Below the pieces are notes generated by a model. It was not told where the DNA came from. It did not search any database and was given only the letters and a program-made list of their open reading frames with translations. Below, piece by piece: positions 35,044 through 43,281 of a DNA stretch of 64,000 nucleotides. Within the stretch, counting starts at the first letter, position 1. Every line of letters begins with the position of its first letter. The DNA comes from Streptosporangium brasiliense (lineage in GTDB: Bacteria > Actinomycetota > Actinomycetes > Streptosporangiales > Streptosporangiaceae): the NCBI RefSeq assembly GCF_030811595.1, contig NZ_JAUSRB010000001.1, positions 1,116,001 to 1,180,000 on the forward strand, written 5' to 3'. The position numbers and the translations under genes are program-made.

Positions 35044-36111
35044 TCAGGTGCGGCGCGCCGTCGCGGCCACGGCCAGATCGGCCAGGGCCGCGCGGGCCTC
35101 CGCGGTGATCGGGGCGTCGTCCAGCGAGCCCAGGGCGTCTTCGAGATAGCCCTTGATCATGTCCTCGCAGGCGACGAGCGCCCCGGTCTCCTCGATGATC
35201 TGGCGTAGCCGGTCGACCCCGGCCGAGTCCAGCGCCGGGTCGCCGAGGGTGGCGCGCACCGTCTCGGCCTGCGCCGCGGAGGCCGCGGCGAGCGTGCGGG
35301 CGATGAGCATCGTCCGCTTGCCCTCCCGCAGGTCGTCGCCGGCGGGCTTGCCGGTCTCGGCCGGGTCGCCGAAGACACCGAGGATGTCGTCGCGGAGCTG
35401 GAAGGCGATGCCCACGCACCGGCCGTACTCCTCGCAGAGGCGGTCGATCCACGGGGCGCGCTCACGCGCGGCCAGCACCAGGCCGAGCCGGAGCGGCTGC
35501 TCCACCGAGTATTTGCCGCTCTTGAAGAGGGCGACCCGCAGCGCGCTGTCGAAGGTGTTCTCGCCGTGGGCCTGCTCCAGCAGGTCCAGATACTGGCCGC
35601 ACATCAGCTCGGTGCGCATGTGGTCGTGGACCTGCTGGGCCGCCGCCAGCGAGGCGGGCGGCAGGCCGCTGCCGCGCCACATCTCGCCGGACCAGATGAG
35701 CATCAGATTGCCCAGCAGGATGGCCGCGCCCTCGCCGAACTGCTCCGCCGAACCGTGCCAGCCGGCCTTCTCGTGCAGCGCCTGGAACCTGCGGTGCGCC
35801 GACGGCATGCCCCGGCGCAGGTCGCTGGCGTCCATCACGTCGTCGTGCACGAGGGCGCTGGCCTGCAGGAGCTCGAGCGACGCGGCGGCGGTGAAGAGCG
35901 CCGGGTCGTCGCCGCCGCCCGCGCCGCGCCAGCCCCAGTAGCAGAACGCCGGACGCAGCCGCTTGCCGCCCGCCAGGAACTCCTCGGCGGCGGAGATGAG
36001 AGGAGCCAGCTCGGGGGCGCTGACCTGAGGTCGCTGCCGCTCGACGAACTCTTTGAGAGAACGATCCACTTCAAAGCGGATGATGTCGAGCGCGGCGGCG
36101 GAAGTGGTCAT
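35044..36111 (-). CDS. Polyprenyl diphosphate synthase
   Basis: 355 residues. An isoprenyl chain-elongation enzyme with the first Asp-rich motif 'LVHDDVMD' (about residues 88-95) and the second 'FQLRDDILGVFGD' (about 236-248). 'GGKRLRPAFCYWGW' and 'KSGKYSVEQPLRLG' are also typical. The residues before the first motif do not safely predict chain length; geranylgeranyl or longer products are possible. In M. tuberculosis the syntenic gene is idsA2. The gene is divergent from metF with a 112-bp shared promoter region. Confidence 0.92.
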   Translation of the reverse strand: MTTSAAALDIIRFEVDRSLKEFVERQRPQVSAPELAPLISAAEEFLAGGKRLRPAFCYWGWRGAGGGDDPALFTAAASLELLQASALVHDDVMDASDLRRGMPSAHRRFQALHEKAGWHGSAEQFGEGAAILLGNLMLIWSGEMWRGSGLPPASLAAAQQVHDHMRTELMCGQYLDLLEQAHGENTFDSALRVALFKSGKYSVEQPLRLGLVLAARERAPWIDRLCEEYGRCVGIAFQLRDDILGVFGDPAETGKPAGDDLREGKRTMLIARTLAAASAAQAETVRATLGDPALDSAGVDRLRQIIEETGALVACEDMIKGYLEDALGSLDDAPITAEARAALADLAVAATARRT

Positions 36112-36223
36112 GCACTGACATTATCTGGCCCGACCGACGGCTCCTATCTGTAGAGGTGGGTGTTTCGTCCCATGAGCATGATTGCGGGGGGTCAGCCGGC
36201 CGGGTGCCCAGTACCCTAGGGAC

Positions 36224-37156
36224 ATGGCTCTGGGTCGCCCGTCAATCCTTCCCGACCGCGTGCCCACCGTCCGCGAGCTCCTCGCCGCCGGTGGCCGGTC
36301 GTTCTCCTTCGAGTTCTTCCCGCCGAAGACCGACGAGGGCGAGCGGCAGCTCTGGCGCGCCATCCGGGAGCTGGAGGCGCTGCGCCCCACGTTCGTGTCG
36401 GTCACCTACGGCGCCGGCGGCGGCACCCGCGACCGCACGGTCGAGATCGTCGAGCGGCTCGCCCACGAGACCACGCTGACCCCGGTCGCCCACTTCACCG
36501 CCGTCAACCACTCCATCCGCGAGCTGCGCCACCTGGTGGGCCGCTTCGCCGGGGCGGGCGTGCGCAACATCCTCGCCGTGCGGGGCGACCCGCCCGGCGA
36601 CCCGACGGGGGAGTGGGTGCGCCACCCCGAGGGCGTGCTCTACGCCGAGGAGCTGGTCCGGCTGATCCGCCAGGCCGGCGACTTCTGCGTCGGCGTGGCC
36701 GCCTTCCCCTACAAGCACCCCAGGTCGGGATCGGTGGAGACCGACACCGAGCACTTCGTGCGCAAGTGCCGGGCGGGCGCCGACTACGCGATCACCCAGA
36801 TGTTCTTCCGGGCCGACGACTACCTGCGGCTGCGCGACCGGGTGGCGGCCCAGGGCTGCGACACCCCGATCATCCCCGGCATCATGCCCGTCACGCAGAT
36901 GAGCACGATCGTCCGCTCCGAGCAGCTGTCCGGCGCGCCGTTCCCGGCCGAGGTGGCGGCACGGTTCGAGGCCGTCGCCGACGACCCGGCCGCGGTGCGC
37001 CGGCTGGGCGTCGAGCACGCCGCCGAGCTCTGCCAGACGCTGCTCGACGAGGGCGTGCCCGGGATCCACTTCATCACCTTCAACCGCTCCAGCGCGACCC
37101 GCGAGGTCTTCCAGGCCCTCGACCTGGCGCCGGAGCGGAGCAGGCTGGCCGTCTAG
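36224..37156 (+). CDS. metF: 5,10-methylenetetrahydrofolate reductase
   Basis: 310 residues from ATG 36224. MetF reduces methylenetetrahydrofolate to 5-methyltetrahydrofolate for methionine synthesis, using FAD. Signatures are '[20 protein letters not shown]', '[15 protein letters not shown]', '[16 protein letters not shown]', '[12 protein letters not shown]', '[15 protein letters not shown]' and '[14 protein letters not shown]'. A TACCCT element 6 nt before the ATG indicates a leaderless mRNA. It is divergent from the polyprenyl synthase gene, an arrangement conserved in actinobacteria. Confidence 0.95.
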   Translation: MALGRPSILPDRVPTVRELLAAGGRSFSFEFFPPKTDEGERQLWRAIRELEALRPTFVSVTYGAGGGTRDRTVEIVERLAHETTLTPVAHFTAVNHSIRELRHLVGRFAGAGVRNILAVRGDPPGDPTGEWVRHPEGVLYAEELVRLIRQAGDFCVGVAAFPYKHPRSGSVETDTEHFVRKCRAGADYAITQMFFRADDYLRLRDRVAAQGCDTPIIPGIMPVTQMSTIVRSEQLSGAPFPAEVAARFEAVADDPAAVRRLGVEHAAELCQTLLDEGVPGIHFITFNRSSATREVFQALDLAPERSRLAV

Positions 37157-37212
37157 CGCCGTGACCGGGGCGGCGGGCGCCCCGGCGCGCCTACGACGCG
37201 CGGCCGCCGCCG

Positions 37213-37788
37213 TCAGGAGTCCCCGGCGGTCTGTTCCCTGAGCGGGAGCACGGCCCCGAGGATCGCGTAGCGCTCGTAGCCGCCGGGGAAGACGAACTGG
37301 GTGAGCAGGTCCACGAAACCGGCGCTGCGGTAGAGGTGCCGGGCCGCGGTGGGCTGGTCGCGGGTGGACAGCACGGCGGTGCGCTCCGGCCGGCCGGCGC
37401 ACATGCCGACGACGAGCGCCCGGCCGATGCCCTTGCCGTGATAGTCGGGGTGGACGTGGATCTCGGCGAGCTCCAGGGCGTCGCCGAGCCAGCCACGTGC
37501 GCTCCCCTCGCCGTTGCGCTCCGCCATGGCCCGGTGGACGACGTCGTGCCACCACTGCCCGGGGACCCCGTGGAAGCCGTAGGCCAGACCCACCGGAGTC
37601 CCGTCGGAGCGCTCGGCGAACAGGCAGGCGAATCCCGGATGGAGGGCGTGGTTCCCCATGATCGTCCTGCGGCCGGGGAGCTGGTCGACCGGCGGGTTCA
37701 TCGCCGCGGTGTAGATCTCCAGGACCGCGTCCAGCCGGGTGGTGAACTCATCGGGGCCGACCCGTCGCAGTCCGATCACGCCACGCAC
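37213..37788 (-). CDS. GNAT-family N-acetyltransferase
   Basis: 191 residues from GTG 37788 (a second GTG three codons later is possible). The core 'LAEIHVHPDYHGKGIGRALVVGMC' is the acetyl-CoA-binding motif A, followed by 'AARHLYRSAGFVDL'. The N-terminal half ('LDAVLEIYTAAMNPPVDQLPGRRTIMGNH') is characteristic of an actinobacterial subgroup whose substrate I do not know. It is monocistronic and convergent with metF. An AT-rich element lies upstream. Confidence 0.82.
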   Translation of the reverse strand: MRGVIGLRRVGPDEFTTRLDAVLEIYTAAMNPPVDQLPGRRTIMGNHALHPGFACLFAERSDGTPVGLAYGFHGVPGQWWHDVVHRAMAERNGEGSARGWLGDALELAEIHVHPDYHGKGIGRALVVGMCAGRPERTAVLSTRDQPTAARHLYRSAGFVDLLTQFVFPGGYERYAILGAVLPLREQTAGDS

Positions 37789-37837
37789 CCTAGCAGGGCA
37801 GACGTCGCCGGGGATGTCGAAAGGGGTGTAAGCGGTG

Positions 37838-37876
37838 TTTAGTATTTTTCATAAAATTACTAGAGCGCTTTTTGCC
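37838..37876. promoter_or_regulatory. AT-rich element with imperfect inverted repeat
   Basis: AGTATTTT and AAAATTACT (37841-37861) form an imperfect hairpin around TCAT in the gap between the YbaK-type and GNAT genes, followed by a T5 run at 37869-37873. It may be the promoter of the GNAT gene on the minus strand (TACTAA as a weak -10), a terminator for the upstream gene, or both. Confidence 0.35.
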
Positions 37877-37907
37877 GGAGGACCGGCCGCGGGACCCCGG
37901 GCGGCGG

Positions 37908-38387
37908 TCATCGTTCCACCTCCACCGGGGTGCCGCCGGTGATGCGGACCAGCTCGGCGAAGGTGATGGGGAAGACCGTGTGCGGGTGACCGGCGGCGGC
38001 CCAGACGGTCTCGTGCCGGTCGAGCCAGACGTCGACCAGCGTCCTGAGCGGTGCGGGGTGGCCGATCGGGGCGACGCCGCCGATGACCTGGCCGGTGGCG
38101 GCGCGCACGAAGTCCGGGGCGGCCCGCCGCACCTTCGCCGCGCCGACCGTCTCGGCGATCAAGTCGGTGTCCACCCGGTGGGCGCCGCTGGTGAGCACCA
38201 GCAGCGGGTCTCCGTCGGCGTCGAAGACCAGGCTGTTGGCGATGGCGCCGACCTCGCAGCCGAGCTGCGCGGCGGCGGTCACGGCGGTCGGGGTGGCCTC
38301 GGCGAACACGACGATCTCGCCGGTGACGCCGTGCTCCTCCAGGACCGCGGCGACCTTCTCGATGTTGGGATGCAACTTTTCTGGCAC
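37908..38387 (-). CDS. YbaK/EbsC-family aminoacyl-tRNA deacylase
   Basis: 159 residues from GTG 38387. The fold is that of Cys-tRNA(Pro) deacylases and ProX, which hydrolyse mischarged tRNAs in trans. 'QLGCEVGAIANSLVFDADGDPLLVLTSGAHRVD' contains the conserved Ile/Val-Lys region but has Asn-Ser where many members have a Lys. 'ATGQVIGGVAPIGHP', the signature loop, is intact. Substrate specificity is not predictable. It stands alone, divergent from the transpeptidase gene. Confidence 0.88.
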   Translation of the reverse strand: MPEKLHPNIEKVAAVLEEHGVTGEIVVFAEATPTAVTAAAQLGCEVGAIANSLVFDADGDPLLVLTSGAHRVDTDLIAETVGAAKVRRAAPDFVRAATGQVIGGVAPIGHPAPLRTLVDVWLDRHETVWAAAGHPHTVFPITFAELVRITGGTPVEVER

Positions 38388-38506
38388 GCGGCCACTCTAA
38401 ACAGATTGACCATTGATTGCCGCTTCATCACCTCTGGCTGAGACAGGCGGTTCATACGTTATGGTCCCTTGGTTCAGGCACCGGTGAGATGAGGGGATGA
38501 TTTCAG

Positions 38507-39313
38507 GTGGGGGTTGAACGGCAGCTCGGAGTGGCTGCGCTTATGACGGCGGGGGCCGTGCTCGTCGCCTCGCTCGGCTCGGTCGGCGTCGCGAACGCCC
38601 AGCCCGTGACCCCGGCGGCCCCGGCCGTCGTGGCGCAGGCCGGCGCGCAGGCCGCGGCGCCCGAGTTCGTCGCGCCCGGCAAGACGCTCAAGATCGGCGC
38701 CAAGGGCAACGAGGTCAAGGTGCTCCAGGGCCGGTTGAAGGAGCTCGGCTACGCGCCCGGCAAGATCGACGGCCGGTACGGCGGGGCCACCCAGGCCGCG
38801 GTCTGGGCCTTCCAGAAGGTCAACGGCATCTCGCCGACCAGCACCGTGGCGAGCAGGACCTGGAACGCCCTGGAGGCGCCCAAGGCGCCGAAGGTGCTGG
38901 TGCCCGGCGGCAAGCCGACCCGGGTCGAGATGAACCTCGCCAAGCAGGTCATGGTCCTCTACGTCAACGGGCAGGTGAAGCTGATCAGCCACACCTCCTC
39001 CGGCAGCGGGATCCCCTACTGCGAGACGGCGAACTGGAACGGCAAGGTCCAGCGCTTCTGCGGCGACGCCCGCACGCCGACGGGTGACTACAAGACGACC
39101 TGGCGCAGGAGCGGCTGGCACAAGTCCTACCTCGGCCAGCTCTACAACCCGATCTTCTTCAACGGCGGCATCGCCTTCCACGGCGCGCTGTCGGTGCCGC
39201 TGGCCCCGGCCTCGCACGGCTGCGTCCGGCTCCCGATGAACGTGGCGGGGATGCTCCCCAGCCTGCTGGGCAAGAACGTGCCGGTGCACGTGCGCGGCAA
39301 GTTCGTCCGATAG
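38507..39313 (+). CDS. L,D-transpeptidase with peptidoglycan-binding domain
   Basis: 268 residues from GTG 38507. A signal peptide ('LGVAALMTAGAVLVASLGSVGVANA', cleavage about residue 31) precedes a PG_binding_1 domain (about 58-122, 'GAKGNEVKVLQGRLKELGYAPGKIDGRYG'). A YkuD catalytic domain (about 135-265) follows, with 'SHGCVRLP', H237 and C239 being active-site residues. Two further Cys (172 and 185) may form a disulfide. The enzyme makes 3-3 cross-links or attaches proteins to peptidoglycan and is periplasmic or wall-located. GAGGGG 10 nt upstream is the ribosome-binding site. A terminator follows directly. Confidence 0.93.
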   Translation: MGVERQLGVAALMTAGAVLVASLGSVGVANAQPVTPAAPAVVAQAGAQAAAPEFVAPGKTLKIGAKGNEVKVLQGRLKELGYAPGKIDGRYGGATQAAVWAFQKVNGISPTSTVASRTWNALEAPKAPKVLVPGGKPTRVEMNLAKQVMVLYVNGQVKLISHTSSGSGIPYCETANWNGKVQRFCGDARTPTGDYKTTWRRSGWHKSYLGQLYNPIFFNGGIAFHGALSVPLAPASHGCVRLPMNVAGMLPSLLGKNVPVHVRGKFVR

Positions 39314-39323
39314 CCGCAGGTCG

Positions 39324-39355
39324 AAGCCCCGGGAGATCCTGATCTCCCGGGGCTT
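39324..39355 (+). terminator. Terminator after the L,D-transpeptidase gene
   Basis: AAGCCCCGGGAGATC (39324-39338) pairs perfectly with GATCTCCCGGGGCTT (39341-39355) around CT, 10 nt after the stop. It isolates the following SOS-type promoter from read-through. Confidence 0.85.
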
Positions 39356-39372
39356 TGCCGTCCCCGCAGGGA

Positions 39373-39428
39373 TCGAACCTTTGTTCGTCGCTTTACTTGA
39401 CACTATGAGTGATCGAATTTATGTTCGA
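39373..39428 (+). promoter_or_regulatory. Promoter with two LexA (SOS) boxes ahead of the HEPN gene
   Basis: A near-consensus promoter, TTGACA (39397-39402), 17 bp, TATGTT (39420-39425), is flanked by two SOS-box-like sites. Box 1 is TCGAAC-CTTT-GTTCGT (39373-39388), upstream of the -35. Box 2 is TCGAAT-TTAT-GTTCGA (39413-39428), covering the -10. Each differs from the actinobacterial consensus TCGAAC-N4-GTTCGA by one base, and their centres are 40 bp apart. LexA bound at box 2 would block RNA polymerase. Transcription would start near 39432, about 200 nt before the HEPN start codon. Confidence 0.7.
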
Positions 39429-39635
39429 TGCAATGACGTGAAACTCGCGGATCACGTCCAGGGTGGTCGACCATGCCCACGCCGTCGTCGCGGACGGCCG
39501 GGCCCGGTCGGGACGGACGGGGAGAGGGGAAGCTCCTCGTCCGGCCGCCCGGGGAATTTGTCGGTGGGGTCTGCGAGTGTTGACACCACCGGTGAAGACG
39601 CCGGGAGCCGCTTGCGACCTAGGAGGCTGAAGCAC

Positions 39636-40082
39636 ATGACCCCTCGGCCCAGCGATCCCGGCGGGCCCCGGCTGTCGACCACAGCGCGGGCGCACCTGGC
39701 CGATGCCCGTGACTGCCTGGAAGAGGCGGCCGCCGCACGGACCCCCGCCACCCGTTACGTCGCCGCCCACCTGGCGGCCCTCAGGGCGGCCGCCGCCGTC
39801 CTCGCCGCCCGGCCACGCCCCATGGACGGCCGCAGGCGCCGGCTGCGCAGCGCCTGGGAGCTGCTGCCCGAGGCCGAGCCCCGGCTCGCCGACTGGGCGC
39901 CCTACTTCGAGATCAGCGCGGCCAAGCGGGCCGCCGCCGAGGCCGGGATGACCCGCATGGTCTCGGCGCGGGACGCCGAGGAGCTGATCTCCGAGGCGGA
40001 GCGGTTCGTCGCCGCGGTGGAGAGCCTGCTCGGCGTGCCCACCCAGCCCGCACTCCCCGGCCGCGTCCCCCTCGCCGGTTAG
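39636..40082 (+). CDS. SAV_6107-like HEPN-domain protein
   Basis: 148 residues from ATG 39636, behind TAGGAGG. Five alpha-helical segments are predicted by eye. 'ARAHLADARDCLEEAAAARTPATRYVAAHLAALRAAAAVL' is the HEPN core, and R40-x4-H45 (RYVAAH) is an intact R-x4-6-H motif, the catalytic signature of HEPN ribonucleases. The C-terminal half ('DWAPYFEISAAKRAAAE', 'DAEELISEAERFVAAVESLL') fits the SAV_6107 family of streptomycetes, function unknown. The frame stays open upstream to 39381, but that segment has poor codon use. The only promoter seen carries two SOS boxes, so it is probably induced by DNA damage. No paired antitoxin gene is adjacent. Confidence 0.8.
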   Translation: MTPRPSDPGGPRLSTTARAHLADARDCLEEAAAARTPATRYVAAHLAALRAAAAVLAARPRPMDGRRRRLRSAWELLPEAEPRLADWAPYFEISAAKRAAAEAGMTRMVSARDAEELISEAERFVAAVESLLGVPTQPALPGRVPLAG

Positions 40083-40098
40083 CGCCCCGGCCCGCCGT

Positions 40099-40160
40099 CC
40101 GGCCGGCGTTCCCGCCTGCCGGCGTTCCCGCCTGTCGGCGTTCCCGCGGGAGGCGCACCG
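40099..40160. repeat. Short tandem repeat after the HEPN gene
   Basis: CCGGCGTTCCCGCCTG recurs about three times with small changes between 40099 and 40150, with looser CCCGCCT copies to about 40200. It is non-coding and lies between convergent genes. Confidence 0.5.
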
Positions 40161-40246
40161 GCTGCGCTCCCGCCTGCTGGCGTACCCGCCTCCGGCCTGC
40201 CGTCCGGCGGCCCTCCTCGCCGTCCGGCGCAGGCCGATCGGGCCGA

Positions 40247-41464
40247 TCAGGCCGCCGAGGAGGCCGAGGAGGTCGCCTGGCGGGCCGCGCGGTGGCGCAG
40301 CAGGAGCATGGCGGCGTCGTCGCCCAGTGGGCGGCCCACATGGCGCAGCAGGTCGGCGCGGAGGGCGTCCAGGGCGAGCTGCGGGTCGGCGCCGTTCAAC
40401 AGGTGCGCCCTGGCCGGGAGCGGATAGAACTGGCCCGCTCCGTTGCGCGCCTCGATGACCCCGTCGGTGTAGAAGAGGACCTGGTCCCCCGGCTCGAACG
40501 GGATCTGGTGCGGCACCGGCTCGCCGGCCTTCAGCGGGCCCATGCCCAGGGGGAGCGCCTCGTCCGGGGGATCGGCGAACCAGTGCCCGCCGCCGGAGCC
40601 GAGCACCATGGGCGGCGGATGGCCGCAGTTGATCACAGTGATCGAGGCGCCGCCGGTGATCTCGGCGAGTATGGCGGTGACGAACTGCTCGCCGGACAGC
40701 TCCCGGGTCAGGGCGTTCTCCAGCCGGGCCACCAGGCCCTGGAGCTTCGCCTCGTCGTGGGCGGCCTCCCGGAAGGCGCCCAGCACCACCGCGGCGGTCT
40801 CCACGGCCTCCAGGCCCTTGCCCTGGACGTCTCCCACGATGATCCGCACCCCGTGCGGGGTGGTCACCACCTCGTACAGGTCACCGCCGATCCTGGCCTC
40901 GGCGGTGGCCGAGGTGTAGGAGACGGCCACGCCGATCTCCGGCCCGGCCCGGCGCGGCACCGGCCGCAGCAGCACCCGCTGGGCCGCCTCGGCCACCGAG
41001 CGGACGTCGGCGAGCTGTCGCTCGTGGCGGAGCCGTCCGGCGCTGGCCAGCACGCTGGCCATGGTGACGCCGAGGATGGCGCCCATGGTGATGTTGGTGC
41101 GGGAGGTCCAGAGGATGTCGTTGTAGAGGCCGAGCGCGACGCACAGCGCCAGGGCGATCACGCCGACCACCGTGGTCCGGGCCAGCCCGCAGGCCACGCT
41201 GGCGAAGGCCGGCCCCAGGGCCAGCAGGGGCAGGAGACCGGCCGTCGGGCCGGAGCCGAAGTCGATCAGGGCCACCACGGCCATGACGATGAAGGGGAGC
41301 AGCTTCAGGGTGTCCTGGGTCCTGCTGCCTCCGACGGAGGTCAGCAGCCTCAGGAACGCGCGGGTCTTGGTCGACCCCAGTGACGCCATGAGGGCGTCGC
41401 GGCGGCTTCTCGGGCGACGCTGAGAGTGATCATGCCGACCATCTCCCCCTGCCATGTCCACCAC
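40247..41464 (-). CDS. Membrane-bound SpoIIE/RsbU-type PP2C phosphatase
   Basis: 405 residues from GTG 41464; ATG 41455 and the ATG of 'MASLGSTKT' are alternatives. Residues about 50-145 hold several membrane helices ('LKLLPFIVMAVVALIDFG', 'TTVVGVIALALCVALGLY', 'TMGAILGVTMASVLASAG'). The C-terminal PP2C domain shows 'GGDLYEVVTTPHGVRIIVGDVQGKGLEA', 'VINCGHPPPMVL', 'GDQVLFYTDGVIEARN' and 'GRPLGDDAAMLLLR', with the metal-binding aspartates present. Such phosphatases dephosphorylate anti-sigma-factor antagonists. It lies downstream of bldD on the same strand but after a terminator, so it is probably separate. Confidence 0.92.
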   Translation of the reverse strand: MVDMAGGDGRHDHSQRRPRSRRDALMASLGSTKTRAFLRLLTSVGGSRTQDTLKLLPFIVMAVVALIDFGSGPTAGLLPLLALGPAFASVACGLARTTVVGVIALALCVALGLYNDILWTSRTNITMGAILGVTMASVLASAGRLRHERQLADVRSVAEAAQRVLLRPVPRRAGPEIGVAVSYTSATAEARIGGDLYEVVTTPHGVRIIVGDVQGKGLEAVETAAVVLGAFREAAHDEAKLQGLVARLENALTRELSGEQFVTAILAEITGGASITVINCGHPPPMVLGSGGGHWFADPPDEALPLGMGPLKAGEPVPHQIPFEPGDQVLFYTDGVIEARNGAGQFYPLPARAHLLNGADPQLALDALRADLLRHVGRPLGDDAAMLLLRHRAARQATSSASSAA

Positions 41465-41565
41465 ATCTCGTTAAATGCCATGTTTGCCTTTTCCTACCAC
41501 AGGGATGGTCATCCGTGGCGCGATGCGGGCGATGTTCTAACGAGAGGGCGAGATTTCCCGGTGGG

Positions 41566-41591
41566 TGGGTGCGCCGGCCCCGGCGCACCCA
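41566..41591 (-). terminator. Terminator after bldD
   Basis: TGGGTGCGCCG (41566-41576) and CGGCGCACCCA (41581-41591) form a perfect 11-bp stem around GCCC, 15 nt past the bldD stop. Confidence 0.75.
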
Positions 41592-41606
41592 CAGCCGGAC
41601 GGATCG

Positions 41607-42101
41607 TCAGAAGGACTCGACGGCGCGGCGCGCCTCGGGGTCCAGGACGCCCCAGTTGATGAGCTCCTCGGTCAGCTCGGTGGGGGACTTGTCATAGATC
41701 ACGGCAAGGGAGCGCAGGTCCTCCTGGCGGATGGACAGCACCTTGCCGTTGTAGTCGCCACGCTGGCTCTGGATCGTGGCCGCGTAGCGGGCGAGCGCGC
41801 CGGCCTTCTCCTTGGGGAGCTGGGCAAGACGCTCAAGGTCGATCACAAGCTTCGGCGTCGGGCCGAGCGGGCTGGGCGCGGCGCCACCCGGCAGCAACTC
41901 CGAGACCGGAACCCCGTAGAAGTCGGCCAGCTCGGCAAGCTTCTGCACCGTCACGGCGCGGTCCCCGCGCTCGTAGGAACCGACGACGACCGCCTTCCAG
42001 CGTCCACGGGACTTCTCTTCGACTCCGTGCAGGGACAGGCCCTGCTGGGTGCGGATGGCGCGGAGTCGTGCACCCAGCGACTTGGCGTACTCAGACGGCA
42101 T
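41607..42101 (-). CDS. bldD: BldD, c-di-GMP-responsive developmental master repressor
   Basis: 164 residues, close to the Streptomyces protein over its whole length. The N-terminal XRE helix-turn-helix reads 'LGARLRAIRTQQGLSLHGVEEKS' through 'SYERGDRAVTVQKLAELADFYGVP'. The C-terminal domain carries the c-di-GMP signature R114-G-D116 followed by eight residues and R125-Q-E-D128, so tetramer formation on c-di-GMP should be retained. BldD represses sporulation and secondary-metabolism genes during vegetative growth. An AGTGA half-site (minus strand, near 42135) upstream fits the known autoregulatory operator type. Presence of bldD implies a developmental, probably sporulating actinomycete. Confidence 0.96.
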   Translation of the reverse strand: MPSEYAKSLGARLRAIRTQQGLSLHGVEEKSRGRWKAVVVGSYERGDRAVTVQKLAELADFYGVPVSELLPGGAAPSPLGPTPKLVIDLERLAQLPKEKAGALARYAATIQSQRGDYNGKVLSIRQEDLRSLAVIYDKSPTELTEELINWGVLDPEARRAVESF

Positions 42102-42345
42102 CGTATTGGCCCCCCGGCTCTGTTATGTACTGCTTTCACTTGATTGTGCTCCCTCGCAACATATGCCCCAACCACCGGATTGATGCCTGGGGTAGGCACC
42201 TTCGGTGACCGGAGCGCCGGGGTTTACCCGATAACGCCGCGAGGTGTGGTTACGGACAGTGACGGTAAAGCTGTGGACGCCTAAGGTCAAGCTGATTGGA
42301 AAAAAGATGCCGAATCCGATCCGGTGTGCTCCTCCTCAAACGCCG

Positions 42346-42367
42346 CACTTGTCCACTCCGGACAGTG
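42346..42367 (-). terminator. Possible terminator after the UspA gene
   Basis: CACTTGTCC and GGACAGTG enclose ACTCC, an 8-bp stem with one bulge, 6 nt past the Usp stop (minus strand). It is weaker than the other hairpins in the window. Confidence 0.4.
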
Positions 42368-42372
42368 AATCA

Positions 42373-43281
42373 TCAGGGTTTCCCCTGCTTGCTACCGGAT
42401 CCGGGCTTCTGGGGCGGGTTCCGGGGCAACATCATCACCGGGCACGGCGCTGCGCGTATGATCTTCGACGAGACGTCGCCGAGGAAGACCCGGCGCAACG
42501 GCCCCGTTTCGCTGGAGGCGCAGATCAGCATCGCCCCCTCGCAGTCGGTGCCGCCGAGCGCCGCGGCCACGTTCCGGCCCTCCAGCACCTCCACCTCCAC
42601 CTGCACGCGCCGGTGCCCGCGCGCGGCCTCCTGGAGGTCGGCCGCGACTTTCTCCCGGAGCCGGTGGAGCATCTCCTCGGCCATCTTCGCCTGCCGTCCG
42701 CCGCTGACGACCAGAGTGATCAGGCGCAGCGGCAGGCCCATCTGCGTGGCGATCGTGACGGCCTGCCGCACCGCCTCGTCGGAGGCGGGGTCGCGCCGGT
42801 AGGCCACGGTCAGCCGTCCGAGCTTGGGCGGGGGCTGCTCGCCGTACCCCTTGGGCGCCAGGGCCACGGGCACGGGGGAGGCGTGCAGGAGCTGGTCGGC
42901 GGTGCTGCCCAGGCGGATGCGGCCCCGGACGCCTCCGGGGGCCGAGCCGATGACCACCACGTCGGCCCTGATCCTGCCGGCGAGCTGCACCAGGCCGCGC
43001 CCGCTGCCCCGGTTGCCGTGCAGGACGTAGTCGATCGGCACGTCGCGCACCTCCGACAGCAGCCGCCGTGCTTGGGCGATGGTCAGCTCGGCCTCCTCCA
43101 GCACGTACGCCCGCCACTCGGCGTCGATCTTGCCGGGGCCCGGGGTGGTCCAGGCGGGGGCGTGCACGTAGGCCACCGTCAGTCGGGCCCCGGTCTGCCT
43201 GGCCAGCGCCAGGGCCAGCATCAGCCCGTCCTTGCCGCGCGACTCGGGGACGAACCCGGAGAGGACATGCTCGATCTTCAT
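42373..43281 (-). CDS. Tandem universal stress protein (UspA x2)
   Basis: 302 residues from ATG 43281. Two UspA domains: residues about 1-145 ('IEHVLSGFVPESRGKDGLMLALALA', 'VVVIGSAPGGVRGRIRLGSTADQLL') and about 150-290 ('GRLTVAYRRDPASDEAVRQAVTIA', 'LICASSETGPLRRVFLGDVSSKIIR'). The first retains a G-x-G-S/T ATP-type loop. The ATG overlaps the permease stop by 4 nt (ATGA), so the two are co-translated. Fusion of Usp expression to a transporter and an arginine deiminase operon suggests a low-energy or oxygen-limitation response. Confidence 0.88.
   Translation of the reverse strand: MKIEHVLSGFVPESRGKDGLMLALALARQTGARLTVAYVHAPAWTTPGPGKIDAEWRAYVLEEAELTIAQARRLLSEVRDVPIDYVLHGNRGSGRGLVQLAGRIRADVVVIGSAPGGVRGRIRLGSTADQLLHASPVPVALAPKGYGEQPPPKLGRLTVAYRRDPASDEAVRQAVTIATQMGLPLRLITLVVSGGRQAKMAEEMLHRLREKVAADLQEAARGHRRVQVEVEVLEGRNVAAALGGTDCEGAMLICASSETGPLRRVFLGDVSSKIIRAAPCPVMMLPRNPPQKPGSGSKQGKP

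Noticed and set aside
39381..39635. N-terminal extension of the HEPN protein to 233 residues
   Set aside because: The segment contains the promoter and an SOS box, has poor codon bias, and ATG 39636 has an excellent ribosome-binding site.
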